A model generated the notes under the pieces. That model saw only the letters and a list, made by a program, of their open reading frames with translations. It searched no databases and was not told the DNA's origin. A program made the position numbers and the translations under genes. A stretch of DNA of 64,000 nt, taken from Pseudomonadota bacterium. Lineage in GTDB: Bacteria; Pseudomonadota; Gammaproteobacteria; Steroidobacterales; Steroidobacteraceae. Within the stretch, counting starts at the first letter, position 1, and each line of letters begins with the position of its first letter. The stretch lies in NCBI GenBank assembly GCA_016705325.1, contig JADIYJ010000006.1:1-64000 (forward strand), read 5' to 3'. Below, piece after piece: positions 44,958 through 52,128 of this stretch.

Positions 44958-45719
44958 ATGACCATTCACGATGCCATCATCCCCGTGCCCGGGGGCTCCG
45001 CGCCGACCGCCGCCGCACCACCCCGGCGTCGCAAGCCCGGCCGACCCGCCCGGATCTCGCGCGCGATCATCCTGCGGACGTCGCTGCAGATCCTCGACCA
45101 GACGACGGTCGACGACTTCATGGTCAAATCCGTCGCTGAACTGCTCGGTACCTCGTCCATGGCGATCTATCGCTACTTCCCCAGCCGCGACGCGCTGCTC
45201 GGTGCGGTCGCCGACGAGCTCTGCCGCACGTTCCATGCACCGCGCGCGGCTGCGACCTGGCAGGACACCGTTACGCGCTGGTTGTGGGCCCTCGAGCGGC
45301 ACGCCGACCGTCACCCGGCCATGCTGTACGTACTCAGCTTGAACGGTCGCGTCTCCCGGGAATGGGTCCGTCTGACCATACCGATCACGAACCTGATGGT
45401 CGAGCGGGCGGGCCTGCGCGACAAGCAGCTGACGATCGCGATGTACCTGTTCGGCGTCACCGCGTTCTCGATTCTGCGCGCGATTGCAGACATTCGGGCC
45501 ACGCACGCCGGCCACCTCCTGCCCCGTATTGCCGACGTCACGACCGACGATCGCGAGGTGCAGGTACTGCGGCAGACCCGGCTCCGCGCGCTCGGCAAAC
45601 GGGAGGCGATCGAGGCCCTGATCGAGCAATACGTGGCCGGCGTCGAGCTGCTGCGTCGTCGCGCTGAAGGGCGTACCCGCCGGTGCGCCGCTCCTGCTCG
45701 TCACGCACGGCGCGCTTGA
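44958..45719 (+). CDS. TetR-family regulator with IS-derived C-terminus
   Basis: 253 residues. The helix-turn-helix (RAIILRTSLQILDQTTVDDF, SVAELLGTSSMAIYRYFPSR) is at about 35-80, and a ligand domain follows to about residue 230. The last 20 or so residues (RTRRCAAPARHARRA) are read out of the IS1182-like remnant that abuts here, so the natural C-terminus appears to have been replaced. A basic N-terminal extension of about 30 residues precedes the DNA-binding domain. The position suggests control of the divergent TonB receptor gene. Confidence 0.72.
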   Translation: MTIHDAIIPVPGGSAPTAAAPPRRRKPGRPARISRAIILRTSLQILDQTTVDDFMVKSVAELLGTSSMAIYRYFPSRDALLGAVADELCRTFHAPRAAATWQDTVTRWLWALERHADRHPAMLYVLSLNGRVSREWVRLTIPITNLMVERAGLRDKQLTIAMYLFGVTAFSILRAIADIRATHAGHLLPRIADVTTDDREVQVLRQTRLRALGKREAIEALIEQYVAGVELLRRRAEGRTRRCAAPARHARRA

Positions 45720-46265
45720 CCTGATGCTCGGCTTGCTCGCGCTCCAGGCGCTCCCCGGCCCGCGCCTCGATCTTCGCCTTCGCCTTCGCCTCGGCATTGG
45801 CCGCCAGGCGCACCGCGCGCCGCTCCAGCTCCTCCGGGATCGACATCCCGTCGGGGATATTCGCCGTACCGGCCTGCTCGGCCAGACGCAGCAACTGTTG
45901 CACTTGCGCCGCCGCATCGTGCGGGCGAGGCTCAGTACGTCGATGAACAGGGCCTCGATCTGCCCGAGGAAGCGCTTGCGAAACGCCACGATCGTGCGAG
46001 TCATGGGTCGCACGCCCGATCGCCCGGCTGCAGAACACCTTGGTCGAATACCCGTACACCAGCAGTCCCAGCAGCATCGCCGGGTGATACGACGCCGAAC
46101 CCGAGCCGCGGTAGGCGTTCACCAGTTCCGACAGATCCAGTCCGTCGATCACTGCCACCACCAAGCGTGCCAGGTGCCGATCGGGCAGCCACTCATCCAC
46201 CGAGGGTGGCAGCAGAAACGCCGTGTCGCGATTGATGGTGCGAAAGTTGCTCGGCCGTGAGGGCG
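45665..46265 (-). mobile_element. IS1182-family transposase remnant
   Basis: Fragments of one transposase are spread over three frames. The N-terminal NFRTINRDTAFLLPPSVDEW, LARLVVAVIDGLDLSELVNAY and YHPAMLLGLLVYGYSTKVF are followed after a shift by TIVAFRKRFLGQIEALFIDV. After a further shift and an internal deletion come IPDGMSIPEELERRAVRLAA and AKIEARAGERLEREQAEHQV. The catalytic C-terminal half is missing. The remnant touches the 3' end of tetR on one side and the esterase copy B stop on the other. No terminal inverted repeats could be seen. It is dead. Confidence 0.75.
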
Positions 46266-46270
46266 CGCGG

Positions 46271-47587
46271 TCATGGCGCCCCCGAGCCCGGAACCTGCGA
46301 CGAGGTCGGCTCGACACCATGCCGCCGGCACCAGCGCGCGTACTGGAACTCGAGATAGCGCTGCGTGGCCTCGACGGAGAAGTCCCCGCGCAGCGAGTGC
46401 GACAGGTCCCAGGCGTGGTGCGCATACGGCAATTCGACGTAGACGACCTCGCCGGCGTACTCCTTGCGCAGTTCGGCGACGAACCAGCGCGCCTCGGCCA
46501 CGGAAATCAGCTGGTCATGAGTGCCGTGCAGGACCAGGATCGGCGGGGCCCGCTCCGCCTCGACGCCGCGCAAGTGGGTGGCCGGGTGCATTGCGCGCCA
46601 CAACGCGTCGTGCGCGTGCCGCGCACCCGGCATCAGCTTTTCTTCCATGAAGTCGGCGAACGGCGGGTCCGGCTGGTGTTCGCCCAGCATGTCGTACTTG
46701 CCATAGAACGGTATGACGACCTGCACGCTCGTGTCGGCCGCCTCGAAGCCCGGCTGCAGCTGCGCCTGGTTGCCCGTCAGTCCGGCCAGTGCAACGAGAT
46801 GGCCGCCGGCCGACCCGCCCGTGATGGCGATGAAACGCGGGTCGCCACCGTACTCGGCCGCATGCTGCCGCGTCCAGGCGATGGCCTGCTTCACGTCGAC
46901 GATGTGTGCCGGCATGCGCGCACCGGGACTCAGCCGGTAGTCGGCATCGACCACAAGCCAGCCATGGCTCGCCAGGTGCATCAGCAGCGGCATCGCCTGC
47001 GTGCCCTTCCTGCCGATCATCCAGCCGCCACCATGAATGTTGAGGAGCACCGGCATGGGCCCGGACGCCCGGACGCGGGGCACCAGCAGGTCGAGATACT
47101 GCTGTGGATGCGCGCCGGCGACGTAGGGCAGGTGTCGTTTCCAGTCGACCGCGGGGTGCCGGAAGGCAAACGGCTTCCACCAGCGCGCAGGCCGGAGCTT
47201 GCGCTCGAGGAGTGCGCGCCGCGACGGCGCGATTTCATGGCGGTAGTCGGGCCCCCACGCCTTGCGGAAGGCCGCGTCGAAGACTTCGCCGGCGCCGCGC
47301 GCGCGCCACAACGCCCACAGCAGCCCGACCACGGCCACCCCGTGCAGCACGAGTCCCGTGCGCCCGGGCAGACGCTCGCCGGCACCGAGTGACCAGCCGG
47401 CGATGGCCAGTCCCACGCCAATCGTGGCGAGGAGCGTCGATAACTCGCTGCCCGGCAGCCCGAAGGCAAGGTGCCACATCGAAAGCCGGCTCGTGGTCTG
47501 GCCCCGGACGGCCACGAGGGCGCACAGGGCGAACAGGACACCGATCAAGCCGAGCAGCAGGAATACCCAGGCGGTGACGCTTTGCAT
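46271..47587 (-). CDS. Membrane-anchored alpha/beta hydrolase (esterase), copy B
   Basis: 438 residues, the paralog of the esterase at 38242. It shares the three N-terminal helices (MQSVTAWVFLLLGLIG onward), HGGGW, GGSAGG, LHGTHDQLI and PYAHHAWD. Nucleotide identity is also high over long stretches, so the duplication is fairly recent. An upstream in-frame ATG at 47629 would add 14 polar residues; the start is set by comparison with copy A. Unlike copy A it stands alone, between the IS1182 remnant and a truncated SDR gene. It may have arrived with the mobile DNA. Confidence 0.78.
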   Translation of the reverse strand: MQSVTAWVFLLLGLIGVLFALCALVAVRGQTTSRLSMWHLAFGLPGSELSTLLATIGVGLAIAGWSLGAGERLPGRTGLVLHGVAVVGLLWALWRARGAGEVFDAAFRKAWGPDYRHEIAPSRRALLERKLRPARWWKPFAFRHPAVDWKRHLPYVAGAHPQQYLDLLVPRVRASGPMPVLLNIHGGGWMIGRKGTQAMPLLMHLASHGWLVVDADYRLSPGARMPAHIVDVKQAIAWTRQHAAEYGGDPRFIAITGGSAGGHLVALAGLTGNQAQLQPGFEAADTSVQVVIPFYGKYDMLGEHQPDPPFADFMEEKLMPGARHAHDALWRAMHPATHLRGVEAERAPPILVLHGTHDQLISVAEARWFVAELRKEYAGEVVYVELPYAHHAWDLSHSLRGDFSVEATQRYLEFQYARWCRRHGVEPTSSQVPGSGAP

Positions 47588-47665
47588 CGTTGCGGCCGTC
47601 GTCCTTTTGTTGCGTTTCGAGTATGACATCGGGTCGGCGTGCCATCGCCCCGCAAAAAGACTAGC

Positions 47666-47828
47666 CCGACGTGGCTTCCCGATTCCGCGCGTCGGCCTGC
47701 CGCACGAAGTCGCCAACGTCACGCTGTTCCTGGCGACCGACGAGGCGTCCTGTACCACGGGTTCGGAGTACTTGGCCGATGGCGGCTGGTTCGCCGGCAT
47801 GCGAAGGGATACGTTGCCGTGTTCCTGA
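47666..47828 (+). pseudogene. C-terminal fragment of a short-chain dehydrogenase
   Basis: An open frame reads RVGLPHEVANVTLFLATDEA, then SCTTGSEYLADGGWFAG and stops at 47828. This is the standard last 45 residues of a classical SDR, including the VDGG-like LADGGW coenzyme segment. No N-terminal part exists upstream, where the esterase copy B begins on the other strand. The next 100 bases, to 47935, hold another short open end (HRNANRQVPRTLRVMAGFKQ) that I do not recognise. Both look like debris of past rearrangement. Confidence 0.65.
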
Positions 47829-47939
47829 GGCTGGCCTGGTCCGGCGACGATCAGGGCATCGAGTTCGGCATGCACCGCAACGCCAACCGGCAGGTGCCGC
47901 GGACCTTGCGGGTGATGGCCGGCTTCAAGCAGTAAGCAA

Positions 47940-49154
47940 TCACTCGACCACCCTGCAAGGGGTGCCGACCGCCGTCGGTGCCCCTTGTTCTTTCCGGAAC
48001 ACACAGTGCGCCGGCGGCTGACTCACCAGCATTGTCATCGCTTCCAGCGTGCGCGCCTTCTGCGCATCCGGAAGTACGAGAAGCCAATGGTTGCCTTCGT
48101 TGTCAGGGACAAATTCAGATCTTCCGCCCGCCAGCACCGCAACGGTTCCAGCGCCTGATTGTGTGAAGTACGCCCCTTCAGGCCGTGCGGCATAAAGGAC
48201 GGACGTCAAGTCGAACGTGGCGTGATCGTGAGGTGACCCTGGCTTCTTCGAAAATTTACGGTAGAACGACGCTGCGTATTTGTACGTCTCGGCAACGGGA
48301 TGGCGATCGACATAGCTGAAATACCTGTCAATAGCTGACTGGGGAAAGAGCATGCGTGAGCCGACCTCGCTACCGCTGACCACAATTGGCGTCGGCCACT
48401 GCTGAAAGACTTTCTGAGCTGCAGGCACATCCATTTCCAGATTGAATTCCGGTAATCCTGATGAGCGCTTCCCCCCATCCAGTTCAGTTCCTGCAAAGTT
48501 TCCAGCCATGATGGACAGAAATCTGACTTTCTGCTCGATGAGAGCACGTCCGTCGAACGAACTTGCACGATCTGACTTGCTGTCCAATAGCCGCGCCAGG
48601 TTCGTCAAGTAACCAACACCAATTATGACAACGCTGCGGTCGGGCTGATCGTCCAGAACCCTTCGAAGAAGCGCTACAGAGTCCTCACAATCCGTGATAT
48701 CCAGACTATCGTGCGGATACACGGGAACGCCGCCTTCTCTTGTCAGACTCGACAAATACTGCGTGTAGTTGATTCCATTCGGTGATGGCAGGTAATCGCC
48801 ATATTTCGATTTCTTCAGAGCCTGCGCCGACACCCCTCCCGACACCATACCTATGGGAATCTCTTCGCGGCCATAAAACGTGTTGATCAAATCAACATAG
48901 CGTGCCGCCCATTTCGTTTCCGTACTGATCGTTACGGCGAGCAGCTCGATCTCGCCACGGCTCTCAAGCGCATGAAGCATTGCCAGAGCCAGTGCATCAT
49001 CGATATCACCATACATGTCGGTATCGAAAATGACCTTGACGGGCCTGGATGTGCTCCACGACAGATCGGATGGGGCTGCGCGGCAGATGGCCGGCGCGTT
49101 CATGGCAACGACCGCAATCCCCGCAATGACTCCAAATTTCAAACCGCCCATCAT
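47940..49154 (-). CDS. Exported inosine-uridine-type nucleoside hydrolase
   Basis: 404 residues. A signal peptide (KFGVIAGIAVVAMNAPAICRAA) is followed by the family calcium-site motif VIFDTDMYGDIDDALALAML. Later come IIGVGYLTNLARLL and the SPHDHATFDLTSVLYA motif with the active-site His/Asp. The family hydrolyses ribonucleosides or other N-ribosides. Base composition is visibly lower in G+C than the neighbours, with many A/T third positions, and it is surrounded by pseudogenes, so it was probably acquired by transfer. The start at 49154 has GGAGG. Confidence 0.8.
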   Translation of the reverse strand: MMGGLKFGVIAGIAVVAMNAPAICRAAPSDLSWSTSRPVKVIFDTDMYGDIDDALALAMLHALESRGEIELLAVTISTETKWAARYVDLINTFYGREEIPIGMVSGGVSAQALKKSKYGDYLPSPNGINYTQYLSSLTREGGVPVYPHDSLDITDCEDSVALLRRVLDDQPDRSVVIIGVGYLTNLARLLDSKSDRASSFDGRALIEQKVRFLSIMAGNFAGTELDGGKRSSGLPEFNLEMDVPAAQKVFQQWPTPIVVSGSEVGSRMLFPQSAIDRYFSYVDRHPVAETYKYAASFYRKFSKKPGSPHDHATFDLTSVLYAARPEGAYFTQSGAGTVAVLAGGRSEFVPDNEGNHWLLVLPDAQKARTLEAMTMLVSQPPAHCVFRKEQGAPTAVGTPCRVVE

Positions 49155-49243
49155 CCGTCCTCCAATACCGGGCAGCGCCACTCTGGTCGCAGGATGCGCA
49201 TGGAAATCCGCGGGAATGCGGGCGCGGACATCGCGCCCAGCGG

Positions 49244-49570
49244 CTCAAGCAGGCGCGTGCTCAAGAAGTACCCCGGCTGCCGGCTGTACCAGACGCGGTC
49301 ACGCTCGAATATCACGCTGGCCGATGTCAAAGGCATGAGGCTGGGCGGCCAGCCCTTCGAGGTGCGTGGTGCCAAGTGCGGCGAGGACTTGACGCGCACC
49401 GCCGTTTCTACGGCCACACGACACAGGGCGCGACGGGCGCATGGTTCGCGCAGAACGTGAAGGCTTTCGCCGAATGGCGCCGTAAGATCGCACCCGTGCC
49501 CGACGAAAAGAGGAGCCACTCCTCACGCCGACCAAGAGCCCTGCGCCAACAACCGCTCACTCCTCCAAAG
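49244..49570 (+). pseudogene. phaR: Remnant of phaR (polyhydroxyalkanoate synthesis regulator)
   Basis: In one frame: RRVLKKYPGCRLYQTRSRSN, ITLADVKGMRLGGQPFEVRG and AKCGEDLTR, which is the PhaR N-terminal DNA-binding domain (normally KKYPNRRLYDT, ITLEDV, FEVRDAKTGEDLTR). Directly after, in the next frame: RFYGHTTQGATGAWFAQNVK and AFAEWRRKI, the PHB-accumulation domain. An internal deletion and a frameshift join them. Altered residues in the most conserved stretch (GCRLYQT) show real decay, unlike the simple indels elsewhere. It shows that a PHA regulatory gene was once here or was brought in. Confidence 0.7.
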
Positions 49571-49631
49571 TGATTCGACATGGCGTCCGAATCATTGGGC
49601 GCCGTTCGGCCCCATCGCAACAAGCGCCGGT

Positions 49632-50117
49632 TCAATGAGTGGCATCCCAGTCCTTGCGCGAAACGAGGGCGAGTTCGCGGAAGTTCGCGCGAGTCTCCCA
49701 GGTCCCGGTAAACCCTTTCGGGATGAGCAGCGAGTCACCTGTGTTGAACTCGTGAGTCTGTCCGTCGGCGTCCGTCAGGATCAAGGCGCCGCCCAGGACG
49801 TGCACGAATTCGTCGTAGGGCATTCCCGGTGCCCTGAGCGCCAGTTTGACCGGCTGCTCTTCATAGAGTACCGCGACGATGGAGTCGCTCTTGAACAGCA
49901 CACTACTGCGCGGTTGCGATACGCCGCCCAACAGGATCTGCTTGGGGACGGGAGATCGAGGTGTCAGGGCTTGGTCCTTGAGTGCAGCGGCATCGAGCCT
50001 GAGAGGGACACTCGTCGCCAGCGCCGCGGGCTCGGGACCATCGGCGATTCCAACCGCGGCAGTCGCGCACAGGCCGAGGGCGGCGGTCACAAGGAAGGAT
50101 GCGGACCAGGGGTTCAT
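49632..50117 (-). CDS. Exported cupin-domain protein
   Basis: 161 residues. The signal peptide is about 1-26. A single cupin barrel covers about 75-150: YDEFVHVLGGALILTD and FNTGDSLLIPKGFTGTWE are the two cupin motifs. Of the usual metal ligands only one His is evident (FVHVL), so metal binding is uncertain. GGAG precedes the ATG at 50117. It is isolated between the phaR remnant and the divergent hydrolase gene. Function unknown; small cupins of this type are often isomerases or ligand-binding proteins. Confidence 0.68.
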   Translation of the reverse strand: MNPWSASFLVTAALGLCATAAVGIADGPEPAALATSVPLRLDAAALKDQALTPRSPVPKQILLGGVSQPRSSVLFKSDSIVAVLYEEQPVKLALRAPGMPYDEFVHVLGGALILTDADGQTHEFNTGDSLLIPKGFTGTWETRANFRELALVSRKDWDATH

Positions 50118-50351
50118 GGCGCAGCTCCGGGAAATTCTTTCGAGTCGAATTCAGTATGGCAGAAGAGAAGTCACGCTGGCAGCGGCACGTCGACGCCGAA
50201 TTCTGCGGGCCGGCATTCTGCCCGCCCTGTGCCAGCCGGTCGTCTGTGTAACGCAGTTTCCGCGGACGTTGAACGACTCACCGGTCCTGGGCGAAAATGC
50301 TTGTGGCAAAGCTCTTCCATCATGACGGAGGCTCTTGTGGTTCGGAACTTC

Positions 50352-51521
50352 ATGAATTCTGCAGGCTGTGAGCTGCTGAAGTACCTGTCGTTGGCGGCGG
50401 CGCTGCTGGCGGTGGATGTAACCCTGGCCCGCGAGGCGGCGAAGGCAACGGCAGCGCCGACGCCTGCAACCTCACCGCAGCCGGCGCTGCCGATCGTCAG
50501 GGATGACGGCACTGTCCAGATTCCCGGATTCGCCGCACCGTTTTCTTCATTTGCGAGCGAGGAGGCGCGGCGCTCCTACCTTTACGAGCATTCGCAGGCC
50601 TTCTACTCCTCGCCCATTGCGAGAATACAGAAGTTGCCCATCGCCGAGCAGCGCGCGACGCTCGACAGGTTCTACCTGGGTCCGTTGATCGCCAAGGCGA
50701 AGACCCGCTACGCCGTGACGATCGAGCCGCGCACCATCGGGGGCGTCTATACCGAGGTGATCACACCTGCCGAGGGTGTCTCACGGAACAAGGATCAACG
50801 TGTCCTCGTCAACCTGCACGGCGGCGGATTCAGCCTGGGCGCGCGCACCAACGGGCAGCTCGAGTCCATCCCGATCGCCGGGCTTGGCAAGTACCGGATC
50901 GTCGCAGTCGACTACCGCCAAGGCCCCGAGTATCGCTTCCCGGCCGGTAGCGAGGATGTCGCGACCGTCTACCGCGAGCTTCTGAAGAGCTATCGTCCGG
51001 AGCACATCGGATTCTTCGGCTGCTCGGCCGGAGGCTTGCTCGTGGCGCAATCGCTGGCGTGGTTCCAGAAGGAAGGGCTGCCCACACCGGGCGCTGTCGG
51101 CATCTTCTGTGGCTCGGCAGGACGTCTCGGTGATGGCGATTCGGGCTATGTCGCTCCCGCGCTCAACGGCCGGCCGGTGCCGCCGCCCGGTACGGCGGGC
51201 GAGATCATGCGGCTGGCGTACTTCCAGGGCGCCGATTCGAAGGATCCGCTGGTCTCACCGGTCGATCATCCGCAGGTGCTCGCAAAGTTTCCAGCCACGC
51301 TTCTCGTGACGGCCACGCGCGACATGGCGCTGAGTTCGGCGCTCTACACCCAGCGCCAGCTGGTGAACGCCGGTGTGGAGACGAATCTGCACGTCTGGGA
51401 CGGGCTGCAGCATTTTTTCTTCGGTGATGTCGATCTGCCGGAATCGCAGGAGGCCTTCCGGGTAGTGGTCGATTTCTTCGACGATCACCTCGCGGGCACG
51501 CCTCGCACCTCGAGGCGTTGA
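50352..51521 (+). CDS. Exported alpha/beta hydrolase of the hormone-sensitive lipase family
   Basis: 389 residues. A hydrophobic leader (LLKYLSLAAALLAVDVTLA) suggests export. HGGGF is at 156-160 and the nucleophile Ser225 is in GCSAGG. The Asp in TATRDMALS and the His in LQHFFFGD complete the triad. An in-frame ATG at 50322 would add ten residues; 50352 is preferred because the leader then begins at the N-terminus. It is unrelated in detail to esterases A and B. It may de-esterify a substrate before uptake by the neighbouring TonB receptor at 52129. Confidence 0.78.
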   Translation: MNSAGCELLKYLSLAAALLAVDVTLAREAAKATAAPTPATSPQPALPIVRDDGTVQIPGFAAPFSSFASEEARRSYLYEHSQAFYSSPIARIQKLPIAEQRATLDRFYLGPLIAKAKTRYAVTIEPRTIGGVYTEVITPAEGVSRNKDQRVLVNLHGGGFSLGARTNGQLESIPIAGLGKYRIVAVDYRQGPEYRFPAGSEDVATVYRELLKSYRPEHIGFFGCSAGGLLVAQSLAWFQKEGLPTPGAVGIFCGSAGRLGDGDSGYVAPALNGRPVPPPGTAGEIMRLAYFQGADSKDPLVSPVDHPQVLAKFPATLLVTATRDMALSSALYTQRQLVNAGVETNLHVWDGLQHFFFGDVDLPESQEAFRVVVDFFDDHLAGTPRTSRR

Positions 51522-51639
51522 TCGGACCCACGCAGCGTCATCGACAACGGGTGCGCGAGGAGTTCGGCGTCGAGATCGCCTTACTCGCCGAGCAGACCCG
51601 TCGCATGCATGCCGGGCGCGTCTTCGAGCTGCGTGTCTC

Positions 51640-52037
51640 AGGCCGCGACGGCCTGGCGGGGGAAGCGCGCCGCTGGCACCTCGAGCGGGATATCCGCAAT
51701 ATCAAGACCACCCTGAGCATGGAGGTGCTGCGCTGCCAGACTGCGCAGATGGTCGAGAAAGATCTGTGGGTGTATTTGCTGGCCTGTAACGTGATTCGCC
51801 CGCTGCGGGAAGATCCAACACAACGCGATGCATTCTTCCGGCTCATTGCGTCGCTCGCTGTCGGTCATGGACCGGAGCGACTCGAGCCGCGAGCTGGGAA
51901 ACGACGTCCGAAACCCTGCCCTTGGCGGAAAGTGCCTCGTGCAGAAGCCCGGTGGCGGATCCGCTGGTATGGATGTCTTCCGGACCCTTCCACCTGAACC
52001 AAGCGCCATCGGCCTCAGGCTCGAGCCACCCGATTGA
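51640..52037 (+). mobile_element. IS4-family transposase C-terminal remnant
   Basis: The stretch reads RRWHLERDIRNIKTTLSMEV, LRCQTAQMVEKDLWVYLLAC and NVIRPL, then LIASLAVGHGPERLEPRAGK with RRPKPCPW and PRAEAR. This is the C-terminal part of an IS4-type DDE transposase (the final catalytic Glu helix, the YREK-like region and the common RRPKP tail). The N-terminal two-thirds is absent and the piece runs on from the 3' end of the hydrolase gene. It fills the otherwise gene-free interval 51522-52128. It is inactive. Confidence 0.72.
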
Positions 52038-52128
52038 CGCGCGGCACGGGTCGTGCCCACCCGCAGCCTCGCGACTCCGGGTGAGGCCCGCCTGTCAGCA
52101 GGGGCGGTTCAGGCGCCGTGCCGTCCGC

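Noticed and set aside
45665..46265. Complete, active IS1182 insertion
   Set aside because: The transposase is in three frames with an internal deletion, lacks its catalytic C-terminal part, and no terminal inverted repeats or target duplication could be found.
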